A stretch of 64,000 bases of DNA from Siniperca chuatsi (GCF_020085105.1 NC_058046.1:24269675-24333674); one strand, 5' to 3'. Positions 1 to 14,125 are shown, counted from the first letter of the stretch. The notes: a model not told the origin generated them from the sequence alone. Made by a program: numbers and translations.

Positions 1-340
1 GACATATCCTGTAAGTTTTGTGATGATTGGCCCAATGGTTGTTGACTTTGGTTTATTTATGTGCTGAGCCACGCCCCTTTTGAAGTTCATTTGTCAATAT
101 CTTGAAAACTAAATAAGATATCAACAACCTTTATACAATCTTTGATAAACTTCGTCCAATGATGATCCACTGAAAATTTGGTAGCAATCGGACCTACGGT
201 TTAGGAGTAGATGTCAAGTTATTTGGCCAAGTTTTGTGTTTCTAGTTCGTTCCAACTCACGGCAAGTTGAGCCATGGCATAAGCCTAATACTAATGATGA
301 TAGGATAGCACCTTGTGGGCTTGAACCCCTAATAAATGCA
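1..340. repeat. Probable dispersed repeat at left edge
   Basis: GTTTTGTGATGATTGGCCCA, GAGCCACGCCCCTTTTGAAG and TAGCAATCGGACCTACGGTT have the look of a fish interspersed repeat, but no second copy is in the window, so the call rests on memory. Confidence 0.3.
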
Positions 341-2929
341 CACGCACACACACAAAGGTTTATCAACCCCAAACATAAGTCTGGTTTAGACTAGAGTCAT
401 TTTCCTGCAGGGCTACGGCAGAAAGAAAAATTGTGCTTAATGGACATAATTGTAAAAATGCTTAATGAAAACTGTCAAGAGGAACCAGACCAGTAAATAG
501 AGACTGGGTGAAGCTTACAAGCTGACAGCTTATTCAAATAAGATGCTGAACACATCTAAATCCTATCCACTCAGTGAAAGGCAATGCATATGAAGTGCAT
601 TATTGCCAAAGTGATTTTAAGGAATAAATGATGATAGCACTGTTGGTTTTCTGCTATTCTCTCTTTAAAAAAACAACAACTATCTTGCTAAATGTGCTTT
701 TGTTTTTCCCTGTTAGAGAGACTAATAATATTTCTATCTATCACCAACTGTTTCAGAACCATAAATCAGCTATTTGTTTCCCACCCTTCCGTCCTGTCAT
801 TTATCAGCCAAATGTCCTGTTTATCCCTCTTAGACAAGAATACTCATTCACAAGTGAAGACTGTGTTTATTATTGTAGAGCGGTTATCCTGGAATGTGCA
901 ATGAGTCACATCATCAGACAATAAAATGTCAAAAAACATTCCTCCAAATCAAATTTACGTAAGATCTGTGACAAGACAAACAGTCAGAGAGAGGCGACAT
1001 GAAAAAACATGCAAGCTGTCAAGCTCTTTGTCCATTGTTCTCTCTGCAGGTGTTATTAGCAGACAAGCAATCTGACCCCCCCCTGTTTTGGTCACCCAAA
1101 AATATATTAGTGCCATCTTGTTAAAATATGCATTTGCAAAACCACATACAAGAAAGCTTGTTTGCATTTGTGTGTCTGTGGAGGGTGTGTGAGTTGGAAG
1201 GAGGAAGAGGTGGGTGTGCTGTAGCATGACGGAGAAACACATATTACGCATATTAAAATGACTACACCCAAATGAGCTTTGGTTAGCAGAAGGCATCTAA
1301 AAATGTTCATGCATGCCAGAAAGATCAGTCAGGGTCATCTATCTATATCTTACTGACATGAAAGTTTCATGGCTGAGAGAGTTTGTCACTAACATCTCTT
1401 AATATAAAGAGACTTTAATTTAGTTAACATTTTTAAGATGTGTGAAATCATTATAGACTCCATAAGGCTTTAAGTAATGTTAGATATGTTACACTTCCCC
1501 TTGAGGAAATTTGTCCTCTTCATTTGACCCATACTATCTAATTAGAAACAGCAGGCACTTGCAGAGCACCACCCAGTGACCAACTTCACTTCCTTGGTCA
1601 AGGGCAACAGCAGGAGTATTCCCAATATCTAACATTTTGGGGTGGGAGGAAAATTCCACACCCAGACAAAAACCATGCAAATGTAGGAGGAACAAGATCA
1701 GTTCCTAGAGGTGCGCAAAAGAACATAAACACAGCAAGGTTTTCACACTTTTCTTCCTCTATTTGTCTTCCTTTTGCTCTTTATTCACCCTAAATGATCA
1801 ACAAGCTCGTGAGTCTTCTCTACATTTTACACCTTACAGATCGTGTTCAAACTGGCAATATGAAATAGCAGAGATTTTATATCTTTGAGATTACTTCTCA
1901 GACAAAAATGAAAAATAAATACACACCGTACCCAAATTGAGAAAAATATTGCCTTGGTGAGTTGAAGCGTGTGACGTGTGACGTTTACCTCCAATAACCT
2001 TTGTTTTCTGTGGATTTTCTCTCACAGCTGCGAGCAAAGTTAAATCCCAGCTGTTTTACATTGCAGCCGTCCTGACATACACAACAGGATGGGATGGAAA
2101 TCACTTGCAGGATGCATTTTCTTACAATAGTCAGTGGGGATGTTTGTGTGAAAAGGTGTGCAAGAGCACTGATATCATATATGTATGGTGCGAGTCGAGA
2201 AAGAGTGTGTATCAGTATTTGTATGTTGCTACTTTATTGTGCGCACACTCTTACATATATGTATGATGGGGCCAAAGCCTCTGAAACATGGAGGCAGAAG
2301 ACGCCTACATAAACAAGTGGGTTCTGACACTTGTACTAGACTTAGAACAATGAGGATTATTTCTCTACACCCACCACCACTGGCATGTTCTGGCCTATCT
2401 GACAAGCTGTCATCTTCAGCATTGTTCCCTCTGTGCTTTTGCATAGTGACAAATGGTACGAACAAAACTGTTTGTGTAGGAGAATAGCACAGATTTAAGA
2501 AAAAAAAATGTCATACTGCAGTACATAATCTTCGCCATTGGCAATCACTTGAACAGCCAAGCTAGAGCCATTTTTATTGAATCTACCTACACTGGTATTA
2601 CTATATCAAATATAGAGCTGAATTCTTCATCGGCACTGTTAGATATGTCAAATGGTAGTCCTTCCCCATCAAATGTACAATGCTAATGCTAATGTACAAA
2701 GGCACTGCCAACAGCTACCGCCCTTCTTAAAACAATATGTTGGTTGTCTTTAATGCTACAGTGTCAGTTATTTGGCTCTCTGCAACACATTATTCAAACT
2801 GAAAATGAATGCAACCTTCAAGCTGTTGAACCACCACCAAGTCACAGCTGGGAGCAACTTGGAAGGTTTTTAAAGTCGGTTTGAAATGTGGGGATATATT
2901 CAGATCACTAGGGGGAATTATGGGGCCAC

Positions 2930-3360
2930 AGTTGTGTGCGTGTGTATCCATGTGTTTGTGTATGTGTATTGCACATCTGTTTTCACATGATGCTTGTATA
3001 GCATGTGAGTGCGTGTATGTGAATGCATGTGTGTAGCATCATTAGAGGAAGGTCAGTGTGACACTAACAACACTACTTCATAAATAATGTAAAACCATAC
3101 AGGAATTAGACTTTGTAATTATACCTCTCCACGGTACTATGGGTGCAGTTTGCGCGTATCTACGTGTGTGCATTATGTCTGTGTGTGTGTGTTTATGTGT
3201 GTGTGCATTTGTATGCTCTCTAATTAGCTCCAAGAGAATAACAGTGGCTATTAAAGTGTTACATTAGTTAGAGTTGGGGATGAAGAAGGCAGCGAAGGGC
3301 TCAAATGCCTTGGTTCATTAGAATTTGAGTGGTTTTGTGTGTATGTGTGTGTGAATAAAG
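2930..3360. repeat. TG-rich purine-pyrimidine alternating region
   Basis: Several imperfect TG runs (2933-3035, 3165-3215, 3332-3353) interspersed with unique DNA; potential Z-DNA. No gene. Confidence 0.7.
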
Positions 3361-4154
3361 AAACTCACAAAAGGAATATGTGAGAGAAAAAGAAAAGGGA
3401 GAGAAAAGAAGAAAAAGACAACATTTAGAAATATGCGTGCTCACAGGCTTACACTTATTTGTATGAATGAGCATGAGTGACTGGCTCATGTTTATAAAGT
3501 GTGGCTGAATGTACGTGAGCGTTGCACTTGTTGCACACTGCCATTTCCAATCTAGCGGCTGTGACTTAAACAGCACATGGTATTTGGCCGCTACGCTAAT
3601 GACATTTAGCGACGACCGATAGGGACTGCATGTCACTCCAATTAGAAGAAACACTCCCCTGTATGGCAAAGCTGTTAGACAAATCTCGACCCCTCCCTGC
3701 AAATTTGGGGATGAATTATTGAAAAGGGCAAAGCTGAGCACCTTGATGAGGTTGGCACATTTGGCTGGCTGAACGGTCAAACTGACACAGCTTGAGGAAC
3801 AAGGAAAAAGGCCACTGCTATCTTAGCAGCTCAGAGCGTAGCTGTTTCAGTGGCTTTGTCTGGAAGCTAGGCCTTATCACACAACCTACTGGGCTTTCAC
3901 CCAGCTCACCCTGAGGACAACTTATGTGACAGACATTAACTTAATGCAGGTTAACATCAAGATTGACAACTGTCACCAACTGTCCTCATGGTAGTCATTT
4001 ATCAGATACACAAATTAAAGATTTTGGTACTGCCGTTTTCTGAATGCAAAATGTAAGCCCACAGGACTCCCAGGAGTCAAGATCTCAGGGTCCAGTGTAG
4101 GAAAAGCAGACGATGACGACCATCTTCTGTGTATGTCAGGAACATTTGCCCTCT

Positions 4155-4170
4155 TATATATATATATATA
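4155..4170. repeat. Short (TA)8 run
   Basis: Eight TA units, uninterrupted. Confidence 0.9.
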
Positions 4171-7100
4171 GTAGCAAATTAGAAAAGTTAAAGAACTCAG
4201 GAAGAAAGTGAAAAGGCCACTGATTTCTCAGCTGCTCAGCAGAGATAAGAAATAGTTTTGTGGTTGTGACTGAGCCGGTTGTAACCTGATCACACATCAA
4301 CAACTGTAATATGTCAGAAATACTGAACATTTTCCATATTCATCTCTTCCAAACACCTCGCTATAACATTATCTAGTCTGTGGCTATACAATCGTTACAA
4401 TATGAGTGATTCTGAATGACAAAAAAACATTTGGAAAGCATTTCCCTGTTAGAGTGAAAATGAATCCTCAGTTAATCTGAACAGTGTTTTGTTTAAGATT
4501 CTTTGTCTTAGTCACTTTTTTGTGGCACTTTGAAAAAGCAGCAATGAATGCATGCAGACAAACAATTGGCTTCACCCAAGTATTTTCACACATATCATTA
4601 GATAAGATTAATGTTATTACTGATAAATGATGCAAAAAAGATAACACAATGATGTGACATGAAATGATAAACAGTTCAGGCTTCATAAACAGTTCAGTGT
4701 CACTGCACAAAAGTCGAAATTGGCTTTTGATGTTCTGAAATACTGCAGCAAAAGGTGGTTCAGAAAAAACAATATCTGACTACATCAAGGAAATGTCAGC
4801 TGTGATGTTGATATTGAGTGCCCATCATGAAAATATAGCCAATCAATTGTACATTAGGATATCGAATAAATATTTCTTTGTTTTCAATAGCAGACACAAG
4901 AAAACAAATCAGCACTATATCAAACCATTCTTGAATGTGTTTCTTGTTTTTTGTTATAGGTATTTTTATGCACAGCCACACCAAGTGCCATTGAGACATG
5001 TACTTAAAATGACTAAACCCAGCTGATTGAAATCGAATTTACATTTTTCTTTTTGTTACATTTTAAAAGCTTTCATACAATTCACTTGACAGTTGAATGA
5101 AAACATAGCCACAGAGCCACCCAGATAACAAAACTGTTAAATGCTGTTGTAGTTTCTGAATGTGTGCATAAACCTCTTTCATGTGCGAGTGTGTGTGTGT
5201 TTGAGAAATAAAGACTGTGTTAGCCGTCCCTGAGTGTTGATTGAAGCTGCTGATGACAGAACGGTGGCACTGGGTTCTTTTCTGTCGTGCTCCCCAGGCC
5301 CCTGACCCACCTAATTGGTTTTCAGTGTTTAAAAGACCAAACCATCAAAGACGCGACTGTCAGTTTGACTGCTTTCACTTTTGGATTCAGCTCTCTCTAT
5401 TATTTATGACTGACAAGAAAACTTTCTGAAATACACTCTCAAATATATAGACGAGAAACCAGAAATGTATACACACAGACATATTCTGGGGAGAAACACT
5501 CTTAGGTGATCATGTATGCAAACTTATGCTTCCTCTGCAAACACATATACACACAGAGAGAGAGATGCAGGCATGTACACACACAGCAGTGTAAGTGCAT
5601 TCAAGTCAGCCAGCACACCCTGACACAGCAAAGAGAATATATGACCAAAGGGGGCTGCATCAATGTGTATGTGTGTGAGTATTTGTGGATGTGTGTGTTT
5701 GAGAAAGGAAAAGCTAGATGGACAGCGTGCATGTGTTTCAGAAAGAGACAGACATATTTTATGTGTGTGCATGTGAGTGTGTGTGTGTGTGTGTGTTCAA
5801 AGCCTTCATATCTTGCCTCTGCACAGACTCTGCAGAACTGTTCTGACAGTGCAGAAGTACAAACACCGATACAAGTTCTGTGGGAGTTTTTGCTGCAAAC
5901 AATACCAAAAAGTCTCATGCTAGTGATCAAAGTTGTAGAATAACCCAAGGAAACATCACTGCATAATCCTAGCCATTAAAAATAGGCTCATAAATTCCTG
6001 TTAAACTTTGTTGTGCACGAAAACAAATGTCAAACACATAATGGACTTGGAGGTTTAAATGTTAAATTTAAATCACGCAAACGTTTGACACAAAGCCTAA
6101 AACAAACAAAAAAAAACAAGTTACTGAGCTCTCAGTTGCCTCATAATGACTTTTCCGGATCCACAAATAGGCCACACTTCAGGAACTCCTCACACAGCTA
6201 AACAAACAGCCTCCTGTTCAACCTCTTTCACATCAAGATGTCAGCTAACGTCTAAAGAAACAACTGAAACCATAACATAAGTGATGTAGAGCCTTTCCTT
6301 CCCTCTATGCATGTATCTGCAGCCATCTCTCATCCCCTGAGCTTTGTTTTGACCAAATACCTTTCTACATCACCACCCAGCTAATCTTTGCCTATCTGCC
6401 CTACCTTGCTATCAAGGCTACACCAGATACTACAGGGGATCGAGTCTGGCTTTGATACGGGGGAGCCTTGATGCAGCAAAGCTATCTGCTCCAATCTGAA
6501 CTTGTTTTTTCTTATGTGATGGGACTTCATTTGTACCAGACTGGCACTACTGGATACAGCTCAAACCAGGACAGAACCTGGCTCCAACTATTTCCACCCA
6601 CACATGTTCAGCTACACACTACAAAGACTGCACACACGCACTGAAGACACACACACACACTCTTTTATCCCAGGCTATGTTTCCTCTTTAGGGTGTCAAT
6701 CAAACATTCATAACAACTTGCTTTTGGACTTTCAACAACAACATCTTTCTCTACCTGCCTGTCTGTTTCCTTTCTTCTTTACAATATTCTGAGAAAAAAA
6801 AAAAGAATCGCAATATGAGTTTTGTCAATATTGCACAGCAGCCTCTCTTTCATTCTCCCTTTCTTTACTACTGCGATAGTGCTCCAAGCGATAAAGCCTG
6901 CCTCTATTATTAGCAGTGTAATAGACGGCTGTGGTTGTGAGGATCTGACAGGGAGATGATAACAAAAGTGCTTACTCCTCCGTTCTCCCCCGCGCTCCTC
7001 CTATATCATTTAGAAAAGAGTCGCAGTGCAGCAGCAGATCATGGCCGGCTAATGGCCTTAGAATATTACTGCTGTCACAGTAAGCAACACTTACCATTAC

Positions 7101-8431
7101 TCAATTTGTACAGACATTAAAAAGAACATCATTAAATTTAAGAATATATTTGTTATTCCACTACTCTACCATGCTCCAATAAATATTTGTAATCATGCAC
7201 TACAACCAGATGCCAAATTAAGAAGAGAAATTAAGAAAGAGTCAGACTTGTCAGAGCTGTGGAGGCCCAGAGTTGCTCTCAGTACTGAGTTTCCTATTAT
7301 GGACTCACAGCTGCTTTGTTTGAGATTTCATACCTAGTGGTTTTGGCAGTTCTCAACCAAAACATGTATCTGTACTCCCAGAAAATGCCTCTGGGTGCTT
7401 TTCCAGACGCATTTATCATCTGTCCCAAATTATTATCCTTGGAGAAACTCCAGATTTGACACCTGGTGACATCATGAAGTTGGGAAGTTAAGTTCAGGCT
7501 TTGGGGAGTGTGTTCCTCGCGTTCCCAAATAAAGACAGGACTCTGTTTGACCAATGGTCTATGATGCAGGACTGTGGAAATCCTCCTTAAAGGAAAATTC
7601 AACTGTTACAACTTGAGTCTTACCATTGTAGTTTTGGCCAGTTATGACAACAGTTTGCTCACTAATTATAATAGTAACAGCTGAGGTCTGGGAACACAGA
7701 GACATTGCTTCACCAAAGTCTGATGGGGCAAAGAAACACGAGCAGCCATGATCTGTCTGATCATGTCACAGCTTGTACTTCTTGCACCGTCTCACTTCTT
7801 TTTAGTGATTTTGCCACATTCCCAGATCTCAGCAATTAACCTGGTGAGTGCAATATTATTATTTTCCAATAGGAAAAGGGGAAAACTACGAAAATAAGAC
7901 TCAAGTTGTATGAAAGCAAAATTTCCCTATTAGGACCAACATGCACTGCATAACTTCCGGCAACACACACACATGCGGGTAGACACCCACACACAAGACG
8001 ACAGTAAAATAGTATGGCAGAGGAGAAACAGAATGTAGAGTGACCAATTAACATCTCAGCAGATACCAAAGCGTACCATGGGCCATATCCCAGTTTGTGA
8101 AAACATGTGTGAAAACCTCCTGCAGAGAATGTGTGTGTTTTCTCTATTCTTAAGATAAAAAAAAAACAAACAAAAAAACACATAAGAAACAGTACAAAAC
8201 AAGATAACACATGCTTTTCCTTATTGGCTGATGTGACAATGTGATTATTATACTGCAAGTATGTGTGTGTGCATGTGTTTTTGTGTGTGCTTGTAGTGAA
8301 TTTGGATCTGACAGCAGTAAAGGCAACCAAAGCCAGAGTAGACTTCCAGGGGTGTATGTATTTGGAGCACTGTGGGCAACTCTGAAAAGCCTTCAGAATA
8401 AAAAAAGAACAGTTTCCCAGGATGCCACCTG

Positions 8432-8432
<1 letters not shown>

Positions 8433-8475
<43 letters not shown>
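8433..8475. repeat. (TG)n microsatellite
   Basis: About 21 perfect TG units; both strands give artefactual poly(CV) or poly(HT) reading frames. Confidence 0.97.
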
Positions 8476-8479
<4 letters not shown>

Positions 8480-9479
8480 CTGTGCTTCTGCTGTGAATTC
8501 ATGTACTTCCATGTATGTAAATTTGGCTAGATTTATAAACATTTACATCAAAATGTATATCTTTCTGTATGCAAGTGTGTGTGCTTGTTTGAAAGCATTG
8601 TGTCTAGCATTCTCAAGTGTGTGTGTTCTGGCAAGCCTAAGAAAGTGACATTATGGAGCAGCTTCCTCTATCTATAATTCATAGTGCAGGCTCTAAACAA
8701 AGAACAGAGTGTTCGGCTCCCATCAGACATGCTACAGGGGAACCGACACAGTTCCTAAAGCTGCAAACAAAATATAGCTGGATAACTAGAACCTGGAGCT
8801 AATAAGAGGTATTACAGACTGTGATAGTAGAAAAGAGCATGCAGACTGACAGGCAGGCAGGCTGACAGCCACATGTGGAATAAGGGATACTATTTTCTTT
8901 TTGTTTCTTTTTCTCTCCGCCTTGGCGGATTTTCTCTGACCCACATTATCAGGAAACAGACAGGCAGACATGTAAACAGGTTCAAATATGACTCAGTGTG
9001 CTGTCTACACTGAAACAAAGGCTCTTTCAACACCGTCCCATTTTTCTTTTGTTGTGATAGACACCTGTAATCACTCCACACTCACTACGAGGACAATCAT
9101 GCAATATTTAGAAACTCCAGCTCCAATCATTCTCAGAGGTAAGATGCAAGATTTCTACCCATTGTCTGTTGAGGTTGGACTTGTCTGCTACATGGGCTGA
9201 AGCTTGTCGAATTAGTCATACTCACCACTTACAGCCAAAGGAAGTATTTTTGTACTTTTTCTTTCCAACATAAGGTGAGGTGGTAATCAAAGATATTTTC
9301 ATAAAAGTGAACAGCCAGTCCTCTAAAGCTCTACTGCTGGATATAAGACAAATGTGATACAAACTACAAAGTAGTACTGAAATGTTTAGGTGATAAATTG
9401 ATTGGTCAATTGAAAGATAATTAAAATCAACTATTTGTATCATCAATTAATAATTTAAACCTGAAATAACTGATTGCAG

Positions 9480-9900
9480 CAAACAGTAGCTTTTTTTACA
9501 CATCCAGCAGTTGCAGAATGCATTTTGCATTTGGAGTTGCGTCTCTAGCCACCTTGTCAATGTAAGTCCAATATTCACTCTCTTTTAGCTCTGTTTTTTA
9601 GTCTCTACCAACTCCTTAGGGAAAGATCAGGCTCTTTAGCTGCTAAATGCTCCGCTATGTTAAAAAGCTAGTTGCTAACTGTGTCTGTCTGCTGTTTGGT
9701 GCTGAGCAGATAGTGTACAGTGGGGTTTTACAGTTTTCTTGCTGAAAAAAGCTGCCCACTGCAGCTAAAAATGACACTCTGAGAGTGGTGAGAGTGAACC
9801 AAAACAGTAAAGTTGCAGGCCGAACAGCTAAACCATGAGCTGCAGATTTGGGTGATATTTCTCTGCAGGTTCATCACTACCAGCGACCCCTTTCCCATTG
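9480..9900 (+). repeat. Dispersed repeat, related copy at 63080-63360
   Basis: TCTTTTAGCTCTGTTTTTTA, CAACTCCTTAGGGAAAGATC, TTTAGCTGCTAAATGCTCCG and TGCTGAGCAGATAGTGTACA run parallel to CGTCTTGTAGCTCTGGTTTG, ACAAACTCCTGAAAAGAAAT and GGGCAGGTAGCGCATACTTG in the far-right part of the window. Confidence 0.55.
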
Positions 9901-9965
9901 TTACATTGTTTCACATTGTCATTTGATACATTGTTTTACATTATAAAAATATTGATTATAGCCGC

Positions 9966-10294
9966 TTTAAAGTACGACTATGTAACTTTTGCTAATAAGC
10001 AACCACTGTGGCCACAAGTAGAAATTACAGGACAATGGCACACTGAATTTCCTTTAATTTCCCAAGATTCTTTTGAGTAAGTTGCTTTAGAGACATAATC
10101 ATGTGATGAGCTGACAACCTGGCAATCTGCCACAAGCAGGAAACAACAACCAAATAATAAGGCTTCAGCAGCAAAGCCCCTGAGTGTATGAACATGAGAA
10201 AAGGTGTTTTATTGCTTAATAATTCAGCTTTTCATTTGCAGTTGGAAGATTTGTGTTATTTCTTCTTTCAAAAGTTACATAGTCTCACTTTAAA
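9966..10294. mobile_element. MITE with 26-base inverted ends
   Basis: TTTAAAGTACGACTATGTAA at 9966 and its near-perfect inverse ending at 10294 (TTACATAGTCTCACTTTAAA) delimit a 329-base non-coding element. A solo copy of the same end occurs near 58474-58496, showing dispersal. Confidence 0.75.
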
Positions 10295-10299
10295 TAATT

Positions 10300-10430
10300 T
10301 GTCAAGCAAAAATACCAACATTTGCTGCTTCTGGCAAATCAAATGTGAGATTAATTTGCTGATTTTCTTTGTTTCATATCATTGTAAATTTTATATCTTT
10401 GGGCACTTGTTAATAAGACAAAACAATCAT
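10300..10430 (+). repeat. Fragment of AT-rich dispersed repeat
   Basis: GTCAAGCAAAAATACCAACA then TTTGCTGCTTCTGGCAAATC, TTTGCTGATTTTCTTTGTTT matches the copy at 40995-41110 and, inverted, the one at 17820-17960. Confidence 0.6.
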
Positions 10431-10431
10431 C

Positions 10432-10570
10432 TTTCAATTCAATACAATTATATTTATATAGCGCCAATTCATAACAGAAGTTATCTAATTGCACTTCCTA
10501 TAGTGCATCTCTTTATAATATTATTTACAGAGACCCAGCAATTCCCAGCCCCTTTGGCTCTAAGAAACAG
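10432..10570 (+). repeat. Fish dispersed repeat (GCGCCAATTCATAACA type)
   Basis: TTTATATAGCGCCAATTCAT, AGAAGTTATCTAATTGCACT and ATTTACAGAGACCCAGCAAT follow the pattern of an abundant fish interspersed repeat. Class not determined. Confidence 0.5.
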
Positions 10571-13500
10571 TGATGGCATTTTCACTATTTTCTGACATCT
10601 TATGAGTCAATTAATTGAAAAAAATATAATCAAAGTTGTTAGGTAGATCTATGCTAGAAAAAATCCACTGGTGCACTTTTAAAATAATGCACACCTAATT
10701 CCCACATTTTCTTAAGAATACAGCTGTTGCTCTTAAGGTTGACATCATGTGTCAGTTGCTTCTGCTGTTGCTTCTATTTATTCAGTTCATTGAGACGTTG
10801 TGATGGTTCCAAAGGGCCTACTTTACATCTGCTCCAGTGAGGATCAGTTTCAATACCCCCATTATTGGTGGGACATGTATACGTTGTAATTAAAATGCTA
10901 CATATTGTTAATAGCAGGTGATATATGTGGTGCTCTAAAGACACAAATTGTCATGGGCTTTAGCTATCAATGTGACGCTTGCTCCAATTATCACAAAGAC
11001 AAATGAGCCAGGCAGATGGGAGGTATGTTCATTAAGATGTAAAGAAAAATAGAGCGGAGAGAGACTGTAGAAAGAGGTCATGATGAAAAACGAAAGATGA
11101 GCGATTGCAGAGATGGCAAGAAAATGACACAAAGAAATGGTGTGGATGTGGCAATGATGGAGTAGGAAAAGTGGCTTTTCGTAACTGATGGAAAGATAAT
11201 TTCTTATGTATTCATATGTCAGTGTGAGTCATCCTTTTTAGAGCAGCCAAAAATAGCTTTCTCGCCAACTGCACACACAGTATGTTTCTCCTCTCATTCA
11301 TTCTCTTCAACTAAAACACTGAGCAACAATCACAGGATGTGAAACAGAAGGTAGAGGAGTAAGGGAAAAGTTGGGATTGTTATAGTGCACAGGTAATAAC
11401 GTGTAAATGTGCTCAATAGAAAGAGGATTAAGTTTAATAAATAGTTCAGCATCAAAACATCACTGTAACTACATGTTCATAACAGAGCTTACATGTACTA
11501 AAACTGTACCTACAGGTTGATATGAGACTAAAAAGCATGATTTGTCCCCCACCATCCTCATTCCTCATACAGATGCTTCTATATTTCCAGAATCACTATC
11601 TCAGAATCAATATCTGTTGCCATTGTTATTTTTCTGTTTACAAGAAGGTTTTCTGTTTCAGAAAATGTAAATACAACTACTTCTGTCTGTGTTATATATA
11701 TGTAACACAACAATAAATGCTTGCAGTGTCGTCAGTGCCCAACATGTGACAAAGGTCCCTTGCCAGATCCAAACTAAGGTTGTTGTGGTTACACAGTATG
11801 CATTCCAAAACCACTGGGACACCAGGATGCCTCACTGCAGTGATATCTTGATGTTGAACAATAATTAAGCTGTTAGAAGCATTGATGAAAAGCAGAAACA
11901 GGGACACTAGTCAAGAGATAGAGTATAAAGAGAGGCACAGTCCAATAGAGAAACTGATCAGCAAAGAAATAAAAAAAAGAGAAGAAAAAAATGATTACTG
12001 ACAGGGAGAAGCAGAGGAAAATGCTGATTTGAGGTTTAAAAGCAATGTGTACAGTATATTCTATTTGAACCTGACTAAGAAAAAAAGAAATGTCTGGAAA
12101 TAGCCTGGTGCTTTCACATTGTTTGTTCACGCCTCCCACACTTCCTAGATGGAGGGTGCAAACATTGAAAGGAGACAAATCACATTAAGCACCTAAAAAC
12201 TGCCGAACCCTGAATTGGAATGACTAGAGCTGGCAGTTTATCCGTGGGCAGAGGGAGCTCTGCCTCTGTGGACTATTTATCCAAGGCTTACTGTTTACAA
12301 GACTTTCAGCTCAATCCTCAAGCCATTTAACTCTTGAATTTAGGCCATGCCCACACCAATGAGATTACATCTGAAAATGTAAAGAAGGTTTCTGACAGGC
12401 AAACGTATTCTAGTCATCTTCTAAAAGCTTGCTGTCCACAATGAAACATCAAAACAATAGCAAAATATCTTAAAAATGTTCTTCTGCCTCTGTTCTTCTC
12501 TGTTAGTTGAATAACAGTGGAAACAAAATGGTGCATTACAGCAGCTACTGGAGTGTGTTTAAAGTTCCTGAAAATCCTTAAGATTTTCATGAACTCAGAC
12601 CCTGTTTCTGATACTATTTATGGCCAGCAATTTTTCAGCAATAGCCATTCAATGTATTTACATTCAGTAATCAACTCTCGATATAGTAGTTTTTATTGCT
12701 AGTGGCAGAGTCCGCCATTCCCACATTGGATTCAGGTTGCCTTCACACGCACGAGGGATTCACAGGAATAGAGCTATGTCAATGAAAACATCTGTACTTG
12801 AGTTTACTTATTGACTTATAGAATAAATGATCAAAGAAAGAGACATAGGTAACAGAAAGTTAATTTCTTTCCATGTCCCTGAAATGGTGATAAGCTATTT
12901 TTTCCCTGTCTACAGTACAATGTGAGACCAGTCTTTAGTTTATCCCCTCTGGAGAGATAATTAATTAATATTTATAAGTTGCTGGTATGTTTTTGTATTA
13001 ACATTTAATCACCTTTTATCAATCAATAAGAGCTGCAGTGCGCTGCAGTGAAAAACTATCCATATTTTCACCCATTTTCTTCATCATCTAATATTGTCAG
13101 ACATTTCCTAAAATTTATCCTTGGGTCTTTTTTAAACCCAAAATAAATCTTCATGTTTAAGAGCCTCTAAATCAGGAAGCTTGACACTGCAGAGCCAGGG
13201 AGAATGGAGACACTCAACAGCTCCAGCGCCAAGATAAATAAGCCAAGGAACACGAGCCGTGTGTGAGCCATAACAAGATGATTATGGTGGTGGCAGCTAG
13301 TTACCCTCGTCTGATATGGAGAAAGAGGGAAGGTGCCATGTCATGTACCAGCCTCTGCTGCCAAGTCCATAAACTCTGTGTACTAACAGGGATGTGAGGA
13401 GATGTTCTAACTGAAGAGCAGCCACCATGGGAAAGCTGTAATAGCGAGGTATTAAATGTAGCATTGCATGATGTCCATTTTGCATTCTGGCCTATCCTAG

Positions 13501-13850
13501 TGATCAACAAACCCAAGTTTTACAAATCAAAACTCAAGTTTCTTCCTTCAAACTTAATGTTCACCTCTGAATCTGCTTAGTACAACATGACTCTGAGAAA
13601 GTATCAGATAAAGCTGTGTCAAACCTTAATCTTCTAAATGTGTGTGGGGTGGATAAATAAAAACTGAAGCTAGCCAACACCTTGTAGTGTGAGCCTTAAC
13701 TAACCATCGGTGTGCCAGGTTCTAGGATAAGTGGCATTCAACTCCTTCAGCCAAGGCCTCCATTTTGAAACAGTATGCCTTTTAATGTATTAGGTTGGCA
13801 CAAGGTTGAAGTGGGGGTTATGGGCAACTGAACTGTGTGTGGGTTTGTAG

Positions 13851-13853
<3 letters not shown>

Positions 13854-13898
<45 letters not shown>
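13854..13898. repeat. (TG)n microsatellite, followed by (GA)n
   Basis: About 22 perfect TG units, followed directly by a short GA run. Confidence 0.97.
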
Positions 13899-13902
<4 letters not shown>

Positions 13903-14052
13903 GAGAGAGAGAGTGCTTGAACAAGACGAGTAACGGCTGCTATTCACAACTGTAAGGCCCGCTTTTTCCACTATGTGGCAGAGCTAGAAGATTGCCAAGG
14001 CAGCCAGTCTATGCCCCCATGGTATGTAGACACTGTCGCTCCCATACACAAG

Positions 14053-14125
14053 GGGGGGGGGGACTATAATGTGTGTGTGTGAGAGAGAAAGAGAGATAAC
14101 GAGAGAGTGGGAGAGTTAGGGAGAG
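14053..14125. repeat. G10, (GT)5 and GA-rich composite tract
   Basis: A run of ten G, a GT run, then GAGAGA interrupted by single bases to about 14125. Purine-rich on the plus strand. Confidence 0.85.

Noticed and set aside
3301..3780. 159-codon minus-strand frame
   Set aside because: Ends in a His-Thr run from a TG repeat and has no family signal; the underlying DNA looks more like a non-coding conserved block.
5925..5945. GTTGTAGAA word as a possible COMMD10 final exon (FYN codons reversed)
   Set aside because: The surrounding minus-strand frame does not read KLE or DFYNK and has no acceptor in phase.
5506..5948. 145- and 115-codon overlapping frames rich in Cys, Val, His and Thr
   Set aside because: Both strands are open because the DNA is CA/TG-rich; there is no splice context or family resemblance.
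7836..8502. 164- and 84-codon minus-strand frames with His-Thr repeats
   Set aside because: They run through the TG microsatellite and AT-rich intron sequence; composition artefact.
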